From assembly GCF_027587205.1 (NCBI RefSeq), contig NZ_JAPDOD010000053.1:1-61901 (forward strand): a DNA stretch of 61,901 nucleotides. The letters run 5' to 3'. The notes under the pieces are model-generated. The model was given only the letters and a program-made list of their open reading frames with translations, made no database searches and had not been told where the DNA came from. Source of the stretch: Solirubrobacter ginsenosidimutans. Its GTDB lineage: Bacteria; Actinomycetota; Thermoleophilia; Solirubrobacterales; Solirubrobacteraceae. Position numbers and translations under genes: made by a program. Position 1 is the first letter of the stretch. Each line of letters begins with the position of its first letter. This document shows positions 34,654 through 46,333 of this stretch, piece after piece.

Positions 34654-35328
34654 ATGGACCCGCTCGCCCTCCTGCTCGCGGACTCCCGCTTCCCATCCGG
34701 CTCCTACGCCCACTCGCTCGGCCTCGAGCAGGCGGTCAACGACGGCCTGACCGACGTCCCGGCCTTCATCCGCGCCCGCCTGCGCCTCGTCGCCGCGGCC
34801 GACGCCCGCTTCGCCGTCGAAGCCCGCCGCTCATGCATACAACCGGTATACCGGGGTCAGACCCCGGTATACATGTGGGATACAAGGGCGCTGGATCGCG
34901 AGTGGGCGGCGCGGACGCCGAGTCCCGTGCTGCGGGAGGGTGCGCGGCGGCTGGGGGCGCAGCTGCTGCGCTCGGCGGCGGCGGTGTGGCCCGGGGGCGT
35001 GATCGCGAGCTACCGGGTGGAGTCGACGGGGACGCCGCGGCCGATCGCGCTGGGCGTCGTGGCCGCGGCCGCCGGCCTCGGTGACGAGGACGTCGCGCTG
35101 CTCGCGTTGTACGACGACGCGGCGACCGTCGCGTCCGCTGCTTTGAAGCTGCTGCCGCTCGACCCTGCCGTGACCGCGCGCTGGCTCGCCGACCTCGCCC
35201 CGCAGCTGTCGCTGATGGCGCGCTCGGTCGCGCTCGACCGCGGTCCGCTCCCGGCGGCCGCCGCGGTCGCGATCGAGCTCGCGGCGCCCATCCACCGCGA
35301 ACAGAGAGAGCGACTCTTTGCCAGTTGA
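34654..35328 (+). CDS. ureF: Urease accessory protein UreF carrying an in-frame palindromic insertion
   Basis: 224 aa from ATG 34654 (GTG 34651 is one codon earlier). Family features: [23 protein letters not shown] at the N-terminus, [21 protein letters not shown], and [10 protein letters not shown] near the end. UreF acts with UreD and UreG to load nickel into urease. Odd: residues ~60-77 ([18 protein letters not shown]) fit no UreF pattern I know, and residues 65-73 are coded by a perfect 27-bp palindrome. The frame stays open, so the protein is probably made with an ~18-residue extra loop. Overlaps ureG by 11 nt. Confidence 0.88.
   Translation: MDPLALLLADSRFPSGSYAHSLGLEQAVNDGLTDVPAFIRARLRLVAAADARFAVEARRSCIQPVYRGQTPVYMWDTRALDREWAARTPSPVLREGARRLGAQLLRSAAAVWPGGVIASYRVESTGTPRPIALGVVAAAAGLGDEDVALLALYDDAATVASAALKLLPLDPAVTARWLADLAPQLSLMARSVALDRGPLPAAAAVAIELAAPIHREQRERLFAS
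34846..34872. repeat. Perfect 27-bp palindrome inside ureF
   Basis: Arms GTATACCGGGGTC and GACCCCGGTATAC flank a single central A. It is read in frame as VYRGQTPVY. The GGGGTC-A-GACCCC core is the same style as the GGGG/CCCC REP-like palindromes at 16260-16347 but is not the same sequence, suggesting mobile palindromic units. Confidence 0.85.
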
Positions 35329-35992
35329 ACGAGCACTCCGGATCGGTGTCGGCGGCCCCGTCGGGTCCGGCAAGAGCAGCCTGATCGCCGCGCTCTGCGG
35401 CGCGCTGTCGGCCGAGGCGCGCCTCGGCGTCGTGACCAACGACATCTACACGACCGAGGACGCCGAGTTCCTGCGCTCCACCGGGGTTCTGCCGGTCGAG
35501 CGCATCGCCGCCGTCCAGACCGGCGGCTGCCCGCACACCGCGATCCGCGACGACATCTCCGCCAACCTCGAGGCGGTCGAGGAGCTCGAGGCGGCGACCG
35601 GGCCCTTGGACGTCGTCTTCGTCGAGAGCGGCGGCGACAACCTGACGGCGATCTTCTCCCCCGCCCTGGCGGACGTGCAGATCTTCGTCATCGACGTCGC
35701 CGCAGGGGACGACATCCCGCGCAAGGGCGGCCCCGGGATCGCCCGCGCCGACCTGTTGGTGATCAACAAGACCGACCTGGCGCCGTTCGTCGGCTCAGAC
35801 GTCGAGCGCATGGTGCGCGAGGCGTCCGAGCGCCGCGACGGGTTGCCGGTGGCGGCGATCTCGCTCCGCGAGGACGTCACCTCCGTCGCGCGGTGGGTGC
35901 GCGGCAAGCTCGATGCCTTCCGCGATCACGGCCACCTTCACTCGAGCATGGAAGGCGTGCCGGATCACCATCACCACGATCACGTCCACTGA
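35318..35992 (+). CDS. ureG: Urease accessory GTPase UreG with His-rich C-terminal tail
   Basis: 224 aa from TTG 35318. SIMIBI GTPase motifs: GGPVGSGKS (K19), [22 protein letters not shown] (nickel Cys-Pro-His), FVESGGDNL and VINKTDL. Delivers nickel to the UreABC-FD complex using GTP. Unusual: the last ~22 residues contain nine His (HGHLHSS..., DHHHHDHVH), while no ureE is present in the cluster. The tail could store nickel. The start overlaps ureF by 11 nt; the His-tail DNA would be shared with the 5' end of ureD. Confidence 0.96.
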   Translation: MPVERALRIGVGGPVGSGKSSLIAALCGALSAEARLGVVTNDIYTTEDAEFLRSTGVLPVERIAAVQTGGCPHTAIRDDISANLEAVEELEAATGPLDVVFVESGGDNLTAIFSPALADVQIFVIDVAAGDDIPRKGGPGIARADLLVINKTDLAPFVGSDVERMVREASERRDGLPVAAISLREDVTSVARWVRGKLDAFRDHGHLHSSMEGVPDHHHHDHVH

Positions 35993-36637
35993 GTCCGGGT
36001 TCACGACGCTGCGGCGCGGGGCCCGGATCGCGCCGCGCGTTCTCGCTCCTGGCCGGATCACGCTGCTGCGCTCGCAGGCCGGGCCGCTCGCGGGGGATCA
36101 CGACCGGGTCGAGATCGTCGTGGAGAGCGGGGTGTTGACCGTCGAGCCGATCGCGGCGACGCTCGCGCTCCCCGGGCTCGCGCGGACCGTCTTGGAGCTC
36201 GACGTGACCGTGGGCGACGGGGCGCGACTGGTGCTCGAGGATGCACCGCTGATCGTCGCCGAGGGTGCCGACGTGCTGCGGACGACGACGATCCGGCTCG
36301 GCGTCGGGGCGTCCGCGATCGTCCGCGACCTCGTGGTGCTGGGCCGTGCCGGCGAGGGACCGGGGCGGCTCGAGTCGGTCCTGCGGGTGGAGGGGCCAGA
36401 CGGCGTGATCCTCCACGACGCGCTGCGGATCGACCCAGGCGAGGACGACGCGTACGTCGCGCTCGCGCCGGGCCATCGGGCGATCGGGATGGTCGCCACG
36501 TTCGGCGAGCGTCGAGTTTCTCGAGTAGAGCGCGAGAACGTCGACGGTCGCGGCGCGGAGACACGTGGTGGCGAGCTCGCGGACGGCGCCGGCCACCTGT
36601 GGCGGGCCAGCGGCGCGAGCGCCGCCGACGTCGTCGC

Positions 36638-36659
<22 letters not shown>
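35913..36659 (+). CDS. ureD: Urease accessory protein UreD (UreH)
   Basis: 248 aa from ATG 35913, the only in-frame ATG/GTG/TTG I find before the conserved part, although it gives an 80-nt overlap with ureG and an atypical ~25-residue N-terminus. UreD pattern: [17 protein letters not shown], a long beta-helix core ([28 protein letters not shown]) and HDALRIDPG. It is the UreF partner in the activation complex. Slightly shorter than most UreD. If an unusual start codon is used, the true N-terminus could be near 35990. Convergent with gltD, overlapping by 22 bp. Confidence 0.85.
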
Positions 36660-38032
<1,373 letters not shown>

Positions 38033-41000
38033 CTACGCCGCCTCCGCCAGAGCGTGGGACCGTTCCAGCGCGCGCTTGTAGTCGTGCGGGATGACCTTCA
38101 CGAACGGCGCCAGCCCGAAGTGCGCGAGCAGGTTCGCGGCCGCCCGCGAGCCCGTGCGCCGGCGATGCTCGAGCAGCAGTCCGTACACGAGCCGCGTGTC
38201 GTCCGGGTCGAGTGTCTCGAGCCCCACGAGCCCCTGGTTGCAGCGCGTCGCGAAGTCCCCGTCGACATCGAGCACGTAGGCGATCCCACCGCTCATGCCC
38301 GCCGCGAAGTTGCGTCCCGTCGGGCCGATCACGACGACGTGTCCGCCGGTCATGTACTCGCAGCAGTGGTCGCCGACACCCTCGACCACCGCGTCCGCGC
38401 CGCTGTTGCGGACCGCGAACCGCTCACCCGCCAGCCCGCGGAAGAACGCACGGCCCGCCGTCGCGCCGTACAGGGTCGTGTTGCCGGCGATCACGTCCTC
38501 CTCCGCGCCGGCGCGGGCGTCGGCGTCCGGCCGGACCGCGATCACGCCGCCGGAGAGGCCCTTGCCCGCGTAGTCGTTGACGTCGCCGTAGACGGTGAGC
38601 TCGACGCCGCTCGTCAGCCACGCCCCGAAGCTCTGCCCCGCCGACCCGCGGAACGTGGCCTTGAGATCGACCTCGATCCCGCGCCGGACGATCTCGCCGG
38701 AGAGCATCCCGCCGACCGTGCGGTCGACGTTGGTGATCGGGAGCGTCACCCGCCCGTCCGGCAACGCCGCGATCAGCTGCTCGTCGATCGGCGCGTCCGG
38801 CCGGAAGGACGCGGGGCGCGAGCAGCGCTCGCCGTCGCCGCCGGCCGCGAGCAATGGCGTCAGGTCCAGCCCGCTGGCCTTCCAGTTCTCGTTGCGATCC
38901 ACCCGCAGCAGGTCGACGCGCCCGACGAGGTCGGCGAACCGCGCGATGCCCAGCGAGGCCATGATCACCCGCACGTCCTCGGCCAGCAGCGTGAAGAACC
39001 GCACCACGTGCTCGGGCTTGCCGGCGAAGCGCTCCCGCAGCTCGGGATCCTGCGTCGCGATCCCCACCGGGCACGTATTGAGGTGGCAGACGCGCATCAT
39101 GATGCAGCCGAGCGCGACCAGCGGGGCCGTCGAGGCGCCCACCTCCTCGGCCCCGAGCAGCGCCGCGATGACGACGTCGCGGCCCGTGCGCATCCCGCCG
39201 TCGGCCTGTAGCACGACCCGCGAGCGCAGCCCGTTGCGCACCAACGTCTGCTGCGTCTCCGCCAGCCCGAGCTCCCACGGCACGCCGGTGCTGACCAGCG
39301 ACGACTGCGGCGACGCGCCGGTCCCGCCGTCGTGGCCGGCGATGACGATGTGGTCGGCGTGCGCCTTCACGACGCCCGCGGCCACCGTCCCCACGCCCGC
39401 CTCGGCCGCGAGCTTGACGCTGATGCGGGCCGATGGGTTCGCGCAGCGCAGATCGTGGATGAGCTGCTTGAGATCCTCGATCGAGTAGATGTCGTGGTGC
39501 GGCGGCGGCGAGATCAGCTCGACGCCGGGCGTGGCGTGGCGCAGCCGGCCGATGAACGCGTCGACCTTGTGGCCCGGAAGCTGGCCGCCCTCACCGGGCT
39601 TGGCGCCCTGGGCGACCTTGATCTGCAGCTCGTCGGCATTGACCAGGTACTCGACCGTCACGCCGAAGCGGGCGGACGCGACCTGCTTGATCGCGGACCG
39701 CCGCGCATCGGCGAACCGCGCCGGGTCCTCGCCGCCCTCGCCCGTGTTCGAGCGCCCGCCGATCTCGTTCATCGCCAGCGCGAGCGATTCGTGCGCCTCG
39801 GGCGAGATCGAGCCGAGCGACATCGCCCCCGTGGCGAAGCGCTTCATGATCTCGGTCGCCGGCTCGACGTCCTCCAGCGGGATCGACGGTGTGTCGCGGA
39901 ACGCGAGCTGGCCGCGCAAAGCGCCGTGGCGGGCGGCGGCGTCGGAGGCCTCGACGTAGCGCCGCCACTCGCCGCGCTGCAGGGCGGCGACCGTGTCCGG
40001 GTTCCAGCCGTGGCGCTCGCCGTCGCGGCGCCAGCGGTACAGCCCACCCGCCGGCAGATACGTCCGCGCGTGGCGTTCGAGCACCTCGCGCGCGAGCCCA
40101 CGCAGCCCGATCCCGCCCAGCTTGGACGGCGTGCCGACGAAGTGGCGCTCGATCAGCTCCGGCCCGAGCCCGATCGCCTCGAAGACCTGCGCGCCGCGGT
40201 AGGCGTTGACGGTCGAGACGCCCATCTTGGACATCACCTTCAGCAACCCCTTGCCGAGCGCGGGGACGATCTCGTCACCCGCCAGCCACGGGTGGACCGC
40301 GTCCGCGCCGTAGCCGACGAGGCAGGCGACGTGGTGCACCTCGCGCGGCTCGCCGGAGTCGACGACCAGGGAGCAGCGGGTGCGCAGCCCGGCGCGGACC
40401 AGGGAGTGATGGACGGCCGAGACCGCCAGCAGCGACGGGATCGGCGCGCGCCCCGGGCCGACGCGCCGGTCCCCGAGCACGAGGATGTCGGCCCCGGAAG
40501 CGGCGGCGCTCGACGCCTCGCCCACCACCCGCTCGATCGCCGCTTCAAGGCCCGCGACGCCCAGGGACACCGGCCACGTGATGTCCACCGGCACCCACGG
40601 CAGCGGCGACGCGATCACCCGCGTCAGGTCGTCGCCCGTCAGCACCGGCGAGGCCAACCGCAGGCGGCGGCCGGTCGGCTGCACGTCGTCCAGCAGCGCG
40701 GGCCCGCGCCCGAGCCACGTCGTCAGGCTCATCACGAGGTCCTCGCGCAGCGAGTCGATCGCCGGGTTGGTGACCTGCGCGAAGCGCTGCTTGAAGTACG
40801 AGAACAACGGCGGCGCCATGTCGCTGAGCGCCGGCAGCGCGGCATCCGCGCCCATCGAGCCCGTCGGCTCCTTGCCGGCCTCGGCCATCGGGCCGATCAG
40901 GATCTCCAGGTCCTCGCGGGTGTAGCCGAAGGCGATCCGCAGCGCTTCGAAGGACTCCTCCGGGGGCGGGAGGGGCGTGCCGGGCGCAACATCCTCGAGC

Positions 41001-42271
41001 CGGATCGTCGCCTCCGCCGCCCACGTCCCGTACGGCTTGCGCGACGCGATCTCGCACTCCACCTCGCGGTCGGCGAACAGCGCGCCGCGATCCAGATCGA
41101 CGATCCACAGCGCACCCGGCTTCAGCCGCCCGCGCCGCACCACCCGCGCCGGCTCCAGCGGCAGCGCACCGGTCTCCGACGCCAGAACCACCCACCCGTC
41201 GTCGGTCTGCGCCCAGCGCCCCGGCCGCAGCCCGTTGCGATCCAGCTTCGCCCCGAGCACCCGCCCGTCGGAGAAGGTGATCGACGCCGGCCCGTCCCAC
41301 GGCTCCATGAGCTTCTCGTGGTAGGCGTAGAACCCGCGAAGGTGCTCGGGCAGGTCTTCGCGGCCCTCCCACGCCTCCGGCACCATCATCATCACCGCGT
41401 GGGCGAGCGGGCGGCCCGCGAGCACCAGCAACTCCAGGACGGCATCGAAGGACGCGGAATCCGACGCGCCGGACGGGATCACCGGCCGCACCTCGGAGAA
41501 CTCGCCCAGCGAATGCTCCCGCGCCCGCATCCAGTTGACGTTCCCGCGCAGCGTGTTGATCTCGCCGTTGTGGGCGATGAAGCGGAACGGGTGCGCGAGC
41601 GCCCAGCTCGGGAACGTGTTGGTCGAGAAGCGCGAGTGGACGATCGCCAGCGCGCTCGCGAACCGCGGGTCGCAGAGATCCTTGTAGAAGCGCGGGAGCT
41701 GCGGCGCGCCGAGCATCCCTTTCAGGACCATCGTGCGCGACGAGAAGCTCGGGAACGCGACGGCGTCGCCCAGGCCTCGCTCCGCCCGGCGCCGGATGCC
41801 GTAGAGCCGCCGCTCGAACGCGAGCTGGCCGGCCTCGCGCGACCCGATGAAGAGCTGGCGGATGACGGGCATCGACACGCGAGCGCCTGAGCCGGGCACG
41901 CGCGCGTCGACCGGCACGTCGCGCCAGCCCAGGACCCGCTGTCCACCGTCGGAGACCAGCCGCTCGATCACGGTCTCGGCGGCGGACCGCCGGTCGACCT
42001 CCGGCGGCAGCATGCAGACCGCGACGGCGTAGCGACCCGCTTCCGGCAGCGCGAACTCGACCTCCGCCCGCAAGAACGCGTCGGGGAGCTGCGTGAGGAT
42101 GCCGGCGCCGTCGCCAGTTTCGGCGTCAGCACCCTCAGCGCCGCGATGCTCCAGATTCCCGAGCGTCTCGATGGCGCGCGAGATCGTCTCGTGCGCGGGC
42201 TGCCCGTCGAGCCGAGCAAGACAGGCGACGCCACACGAGTCGTGCTCGTACGCAGGGTCGTAGAGGCCCAT
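38033..42271 (-). CDS. gltB: Glutamate synthase large subunit
   Basis: 1412 aa, somewhat below the common ~1500. Domains: N-terminal Ntn glutaminase with the putative catalytic Cys13 after a short propeptide (AYEHDSCGVAC), central domain, FMN-binding synthase barrel (NTGEGGEDPARF, GAKPGEGGQLPGHKV), the 3Fe-4S cysteines in CIMMRVCHLNTCPVG, and the C-terminal GXGXG beta-helix. Forms glutamate from glutamine and 2-oxoglutarate with GltD. A divergent 120-bp gap separates it from the DUF1116 operon. Confidence 0.97.
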   Translation of the reverse strand: MGLYDPAYEHDSCGVACLARLDGQPAHETISRAIETLGNLEHRGAEGADAETGDGAGILTQLPDAFLRAEVEFALPEAGRYAVAVCMLPPEVDRRSAAETVIERLVSDGGQRVLGWRDVPVDARVPGSGARVSMPVIRQLFIGSREAGQLAFERRLYGIRRRAERGLGDAVAFPSFSSRTMVLKGMLGAPQLPRFYKDLCDPRFASALAIVHSRFSTNTFPSWALAHPFRFIAHNGEINTLRGNVNWMRAREHSLGEFSEVRPVIPSGASDSASFDAVLELLVLAGRPLAHAVMMMVPEAWEGREDLPEHLRGFYAYHEKLMEPWDGPASITFSDGRVLGAKLDRNGLRPGRWAQTDDGWVVLASETGALPLEPARVVRRGRLKPGALWIVDLDRGALFADREVECEIASRKPYGTWAAEATIRLEDVAPGTPLPPPEESFEALRIAFGYTREDLEILIGPMAEAGKEPTGSMGADAALPALSDMAPPLFSYFKQRFAQVTNPAIDSLREDLVMSLTTWLGRGPALLDDVQPTGRRLRLASPVLTGDDLTRVIASPLPWVPVDITWPVSLGVAGLEAAIERVVGEASSAAASGADILVLGDRRVGPGRAPIPSLLAVSAVHHSLVRAGLRTRCSLVVDSGEPREVHHVACLVGYGADAVHPWLAGDEIVPALGKGLLKVMSKMGVSTVNAYRGAQVFEAIGLGPELIERHFVGTPSKLGGIGLRGLAREVLERHARTYLPAGGLYRWRRDGERHGWNPDTVAALQRGEWRRYVEASDAAARHGALRGQLAFRDTPSIPLEDVEPATEIMKRFATGAMSLGSISPEAHESLALAMNEIGGRSNTGEGGEDPARFADARRSAIKQVASARFGVTVEYLVNADELQIKVAQGAKPGEGGQLPGHKVDAFIGRLRHATPGVELISPPPHHDIYSIEDLKQLIHDLRCANPSARISVKLAAEAGVGTVAAGVVKAHADHIVIAGHDGGTGASPQSSLVSTGVPWELGLAETQQTLVRNGLRSRVVLQADGGMRTGRDVVIAALLGAEEVGASTAPLVALGCIMMRVCHLNTCPVGIATQDPELRERFAGKPEHVVRFFTLLAEDVRVIMASLGIARFADLVGRVDLLRVDRNENWKASGLDLTPLLAAGGDGERCSRPASFRPDAPIDEQLIAALPDGRVTLPITNVDRTVGGMLSGEIVRRGIEVDLKATFRGSAGQSFGAWLTSGVELTVYGDVNDYAGKGLSGGVIAVRPDADARAGAEEDVIAGNTTLYGATAGRAFFRGLAGERFAVRNSGADAVVEGVGDHCCEYMTGGHVVVIGPTGRNFAAGMSGGIAYVLDVDGDFATRCNQGLVGLETLDPDDTRLVYGLLLEHRRRTGSRAAANLLAHFGLAPFVKVIPHDYKRALERSHALAEAA

Positions 42272-42355
42272 GGCTCGAGGCTACGGGTGGGCCGAACCCA
42301 CTCCCTCGTACCGCCGGTCCAAGGCTCGTCGCGACGGTTGTGACCAGCGGTCCGA

Positions 42356-42383
42356 TTGCAGGGCGCGCCCGGCGATTTAGCGT
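42356..42383 (+). promoter_or_regulatory. Candidate promoter for the DUF1116 operon
   Basis: TTGCAG (42356-42361) and TAGCGT (42378-42383) with a 16-bp spacer; the ATG at 42392 follows after 8 nt, suggesting a leaderless transcript. Inferred from sequence. Confidence 0.45.
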
Positions 42384-42391
42384 CGCCGACT

Positions 42392-43588
42392 ATGAACGCA
42401 GCACTGCATACAGCAGCGGATGCGGTGACGCGGCTGGCCGCTGCGCGCCCGATGGTGATCGACGTCGTCCCGGCCTCGGAGATCTCCGAACATCACTCGG
42501 GCGGCGGTGTGACGCACGCCGGGCCGCCGATCGAGCCCGAGCGCATGTGCCCGCCGATGCGCGCCGCGCTCGGCTCCGCGCTCTTCATCGAAGGCGTCGC
42601 CGGGTCCCCGGCCGACGCGCTGAAGCTTGTTGAGGACGGGCAGATCCCGCTCAAGACCAATCACGACACCGGCGGCGTCGGCCCGATGGCGGGCGTCGTG
42701 AACCCGAGCATGCCGGTGTGGGTGGCGCGCGACGAGGCGACCGGGAAGGTCGCGTGGTGCCCGCTGAACGAGGGATCGGGCAAGGTCCTGCGCTACGGCG
42801 CGGACGGCCCGGAGGTGCTCGAGCGCCTGAAGTGGATGCGCGACGTGCTCGCGCCCGAGCTGAGGGCGGCGCTGTCCGCGCGCGGGCCGCTCGACCTCTT
42901 CGACCTGCACGTGCGCTCGCTCGCGCTCGGGGACGAGGCCCATCACCGGACCGAGGAAGGCACCGCGCTCACGCTTGCAGCGCTCGGGATCGAGCATCCC
43001 GAGGTGCGCGCCTTCATCGCCGGCAACGGCCAGTTCTTCCTGAACCTGGCGATGGTCTTCTCCAAGCTCGCGCTGGACTGCGCCGCGGACGTGCCGGGCT
43101 CGCCGATGCTGACCGCGATCGCCCGCAACGGGGTCGAGGTCGGGATCCGCGTCTCCGGGCTCGGCGACCGCTGGTTCGTCGGGCCCGCGGCACGGCCGTT
43201 CCCCGCGAAGCTCTACGACGACTACACGCCCGGGGACATGAACCCGGACCTGGGCGACTCGGCGATCGTCGAGACCTACGGCCTTGGCGCGCTGGCCGTC
43301 GCCGCGTCGCCGCTCTCCGTCCCGTCCGTCGGCTTGAAGCCCGAGGACGTCGCGCGCATCGACGCCGAGTGCCGCTCGATCGCGGCGGGCTTCTCGTCGG
43401 ACATCAAGTTCCCGGACGGCCGCGAGTCGATCCTCGGGATCGACGCGCGCAAAGTCGCCGCCACGCGGCTGTCGCCGCCGGTCCACACCGGCATCGCCCA
43501 CAAGCAGCCCGGCATCGGCCAGATCGGCGGCGGCATCACCCACCCGCCGCTGAACGCGTTCGACGAGGCCGTCGAGGCGCTCGGTTGA
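42392..43588 (+). CDS. DUF1116 protein (AllG/YahG/YlbE-like)
   Basis: 398 aa from ATG 42392. DUF1116 signatures: HAGPPIEPERMCPPMRAALGSALFIEG, VGPMAGVVNPSMPVWVA, LNEGSGKVLRYGADG, LRWM-type segment and NGQFFLNLAMVFSKL. In Escherichia coli relatives lie in allantoin/FdrA clusters, and AllG is a subunit of oxamate carbamoyltransferase with AllF and AllH; neither partner is in this window. First gene of a coupled operon with GntR, amidase, cysteine hydrolase and permease, suggesting a role in a ureide or carbamoyl-type catabolic step. The activity here is inferred. Confidence 0.8.
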   Translation: MNAALHTAADAVTRLAAARPMVIDVVPASEISEHHSGGGVTHAGPPIEPERMCPPMRAALGSALFIEGVAGSPADALKLVEDGQIPLKTNHDTGGVGPMAGVVNPSMPVWVARDEATGKVAWCPLNEGSGKVLRYGADGPEVLERLKWMRDVLAPELRAALSARGPLDLFDLHVRSLALGDEAHHRTEEGTALTLAALGIEHPEVRAFIAGNGQFFLNLAMVFSKLALDCAADVPGSPMLTAIARNGVEVGIRVSGLGDRWFVGPAARPFPAKLYDDYTPGDMNPDLGDSAIVETYGLGALAVAASPLSVPSVGLKPEDVARIDAECRSIAAGFSSDIKFPDGRESILGIDARKVAATRLSPPVHTGIAHKQPGIGQIGGGITHPPLNAFDEAVEALG

Positions 43589-44232
43589 CCCGCGCCGAAC
43601 AGGTCCACCGCGAGCTCCGCGCCGCCTTGCTGCGAGGCGAGTACCCGTACGGCCAGCGCCTCGTCGAGGAACAGCTCGCCGAGCGCTACGCGACCAGCCG
43701 CACGCCGGTCCGCGAGGCGTTGCGGCGACTGGAGGGCGACGGGCACGTGGTGCGCGACCGCTCCGGCGGGCTGCGGCCCAACCCGCCGCGGGTGTCGGCC
43801 ATGCGCGAGCTCTACGACGTGCGGGTCGTGCTCGAGGACCTCGCGGTGCGGACCGCCAACCCCGACAACCTCGACGGGCTGATCAGCGAGTGGCTGGACC
43901 TGCGCGGCGAGCACGACGACTCGCCCGACTTCGTCTACGCCGACGAGGCCTTTCACGAGGGCATCGCCCGCGCGTCCGGAAACGGCGCCACCGAGCGCTA
44001 CATCCGCGACATCAACGAGCGGATCCGGCTGATCCGCATCCACGACTTCACGACGCCGGACCGGATCGAGGCGACGATCGAAGAGCACCTGGAGATCCTG
44101 GAGACCGTTCGCGCCGGTCGCTCCGATGCCGCCGCCGCGCTGATGCGCGTGCACATCGAGCGCAGCGCGGAGGTCGTCGAGCGCAGAGTGGGCGACCTGC
44201 TCGCGCGCATGTTCGAGGAGGAACGCCCGTGA
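43585..44232 (+). CDS. GntR-family regulator (FCD type)
   Basis: 215 aa from TTG 43585, overlapping the DUF1116 stop (TTGA). N-terminal winged helix (YGQRLVEEQLAERYATSRTPVREALRRLEGDGHVVRDRSGG, ~22-62), then an FCD-type helical effector domain with the His/Asp metal-binding pattern (DEAFHEGIARASGN, EEHLEILETVRAGR, MRVHIERS). It probably senses a carboxylic or ureide metabolite and controls this operon. Embedded in the operon rather than divergent. Confidence 0.88.
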   Translation: MTRAEQVHRELRAALLRGEYPYGQRLVEEQLAERYATSRTPVREALRRLEGDGHVVRDRSGGLRPNPPRVSAMRELYDVRVVLEDLAVRTANPDNLDGLISEWLDLRGEHDDSPDFVYADEAFHEGIARASGNGATERYIRDINERIRLIRIHDFTTPDRIEATIEEHLEILETVRAGRSDAAAALMRVHIERSAEVVERRVGDLLARMFEEERP

Positions 44233-45653
44233 GCATCGCCACGTCAGCTTTCGAGTCGGCGCTGGAGCGGTTGAGCGCGCAGGTCGTCGACCCGCCCGAG
44301 CGGCGGCCGGCGTACGACGTCTTCGGCGCTCCTCCGGCGTTCCTGCCGGCGCTCGGCGGGTTGCCGAAGACCGGGGCGATCGCCGCCGCGGCACGCGCGC
44401 TCGACGCCGGTCAGACCACCTGCGTCCAGCTCACCGAGCGCGCGTTGGAGCGGATCGCCGGCGATGAGTGGACCGCGTTCGTCGAGGTCTGCGCCGAGGA
44501 CGCGCTGACCGAGGCCCTCGTGCGCGACGCCGAGCTCAAGGTGGGCCGGCGGCGTGGTCCGCTGCACGGCATCCCGGTCTCGGTCAAGGACGTCATCAAC
44601 GTCCGCGGCGTCCACACCCGCTGCGGGTCGGACGCCTACGACGCCGTGCCCGAGGAGGACGCCGACGGCGTCGACCTCTGGCGGGCGGCCGGAGCCGTGA
44701 TCCTCGGCAAGACGTCGACGCACGAGTTCGCGCTCGGCGTGACGAGCCCGCAGGCGCGCAACCCGCACGATCCGACCCGCATCCCGGGCGGCTCCAGCGG
44801 GGGAAGCGCCATCGCCGTGGCGACCGGCATGGGTCTTGCGTCGCTGGGCACCGACACGCGGGCCTCGATCCGCGTGCCCGCCGCCCTATGCGGCGTGGTG
44901 GGCCTGAAGCCGACCTACGGCACGATCTCCACCCGCGGCGTCGTGCCGCTGAGCTGGACGATGGACCACGTCGCGGTGATGGCGGGCACGGCGGAGGACG
45001 CGGCGATCGCGCTCGACGCACTGCGCCCCGGCGGCACCGCGATCGCCCCCGCCGCCGGCGGGCGCGTCAGCCACCTGCGCGTCGGCCTCGCCACCGCCGC
45101 GTGGGAGGGCACCGAGGCGGCGGTCGAGTCCGCGGTCGCCGCCCAGATCGACAAGCTGGGAGGTCTCGTCGCTTCGGTGGGCGAGACCGATCGCCCCACC
45201 GCCGCCGATTTCGGCGGCGCCAACGCGATGGGCCTGCTCGTCTCGCGCTGCGAGGCGGCGACGTTCCACCGCGCCCGGGGCCTGGACCGCTCGCTGTACT
45301 GGGCGGAGGTCCGCGACCAGCTCAACGCCGCCGACGGCGTCCTGGCCACGGACTACATCGACGCGCAGCGCTACCGCGCGTCGCTGAGGGAGGAGATGCT
45401 CGCGGTGTTCCGCGAGCACCACGTGCTCGCGATGCCGACCGCGCCCGTCCTGGCGCCGGCGGTCGAGCGGGCGGATGAGTACCTGACGATCCTGTCGCGC
45501 AACGCGATCCTCTGGAGCTTCGTCGGCTTTCCGGCGATCTCCATCCCGTGCCCGACCGACGGCTTGCCCGTGGGTCTGCAACTGGTGGCGGGCCCGGGTG
45601 GCGAGGCGCTGCTGATCGCTCTGGCGACAGCCCTCACGAAAGGTGACGCATGA
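44229..45653 (+). CDS. Amidase-signature enzyme (AtzE/allophanate-hydrolase-like family)
   Basis: 474 aa from GTG 44229 (overlaps the GntR stop). Ser-Ser-Lys amidase motifs: [14 protein letters not shown] (Lys), GGSSGGSA (cis-Ser) and [19 protein letters not shown] (nucleophile Ser; the usual GGS is RAS here). Converts an amide to acid and ammonia in the cytoplasm. Relatives include AtzE/AtzF of s-triazine catabolism and general amidases; the substrate cannot be fixed by eye. No C-terminal allophanate-hydrolase extension. Overlaps the cysteine hydrolase start by 4 nt. Confidence 0.87.
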   Translation: MSIATSAFESALERLSAQVVDPPERRPAYDVFGAPPAFLPALGGLPKTGAIAAAARALDAGQTTCVQLTERALERIAGDEWTAFVEVCAEDALTEALVRDAELKVGRRRGPLHGIPVSVKDVINVRGVHTRCGSDAYDAVPEEDADGVDLWRAAGAVILGKTSTHEFALGVTSPQARNPHDPTRIPGGSSGGSAIAVATGMGLASLGTDTRASIRVPAALCGVVGLKPTYGTISTRGVVPLSWTMDHVAVMAGTAEDAAIALDALRPGGTAIAPAAGGRVSHLRVGLATAAWEGTEAAVESAVAAQIDKLGGLVASVGETDRPTAADFGGANAMGLLVSRCEAATFHRARGLDRSLYWAEVRDQLNAADGVLATDYIDAQRYRASLREEMLAVFREHHVLAMPTAPVLAPAVERADEYLTILSRNAILWSFVGFPAISIPCPTDGLPVGLQLVAGPGGEALLIALATALTKGDA

Positions 45654-46327
45654 CCACGCTCGTGCCCGCGAAGCCGGGCCCATACGCGTTCGACCCCGAG
45701 AGCACGGCGCTCGTGATCATCGACATGCAGCGCGACTTCCTCGAACCGGGCGGCTTCGGGTCGGCGCTCGGTAACGACGTCTCGCTGCTGTCGAGTGCCG
45801 TCGAGCCGCTGCAGCGGGTGTTGGCCACCGCCCGCGAGCTCGGGATGACGATCATCCACACCCGCGAGGGCCACCGGCCCGACATGAGCGATTGCCCGCC
45901 GGCGAAGTTCGCGCGCGGCGAGTTCATCGGCACCGACAGCCCGAAGGGCCGCATCCTGATCCGCGGCGAGTACGGCCACGACATCGTCGACGAGCTCGCG
46001 CCCGCGCCGGGAGAGATCGTCCTGGACAAGCCCGGCAAGGGCTCGTTCTGCGCCACCGACCTCGACCTGATCCTGCGCAACCTGGGGATCAAGTCGCTGA
46101 TCGTCACCGGCGTCACCACCGAGGTCTGCGTGCACACGACCGTGCGCGAGGCCAACGACCGCGGCTACGAGTGCCTCGTCCTCGAGGACTGCTGCGGCTC
46201 CTACTTCCCCGAGTTCCATGAGGTCGCCCTGCGGATGATCGCCGCGCAGGGCGGGATCTTCGGTTGGGTCGGCACCTCGTCGGACTTGCTGGAAATGCTT
46301 CCCGTCAACGTCGCCGCAGGAGCCTGA
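45650..46327 (+). CDS. Isochorismatase-fold cysteine hydrolase, biuret/ureidoacrylate hydrolase-like
   Basis: 225 aa from ATG 45650. Catalytic triad context: Asp in [11 protein letters not shown], Lys in DKPGKGSF, and Cys in [37 protein letters not shown]. This C-terminal signature closely resembles biuret amidohydrolase (BiuH/TrzE) and RutB-type ureidoacrylate hydrolases from memory. The family is secure; biuret or another ureide as substrate is a reasonable inference given the amidase neighbour and downstream permease. Spacing to the permease is 6 bp. Confidence 0.85.
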   Translation: MTTLVPAKPGPYAFDPESTALVIIDMQRDFLEPGGFGSALGNDVSLLSSAVEPLQRVLATARELGMTIIHTREGHRPDMSDCPPAKFARGEFIGTDSPKGRILIRGEYGHDIVDELAPAPGEIVLDKPGKGSFCATDLDLILRNLGIKSLIVTGVTTEVCVHTTVREANDRGYECLVLEDCCGSYFPEFHEVALRMIAAQGGIFGWVGTSSDLLEMLPVNVAAGA

Positions 46328-46333
46328 TCAACC

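Noticed and set aside
34846..34872. The ureF palindrome as an intrinsic terminator or a frame-breaking insertion
   Set aside because: There is no T-tract and the reading frame stays open with good codon use on both sides, so it is better treated as an in-frame insertion.
39332..41890. An 852-codon plus-strand open frame inside gltB
   Set aside because: Shadow of a conserved GltB frame; Asp/Arg/Val-rich with no motifs.
42392..46327. Classifying the operon as standard allantoin degradation
   Set aside because: No allantoinase, allantoate amidohydrolase or ureidoglycolate enzyme was seen, and AllF/AllH are absent.
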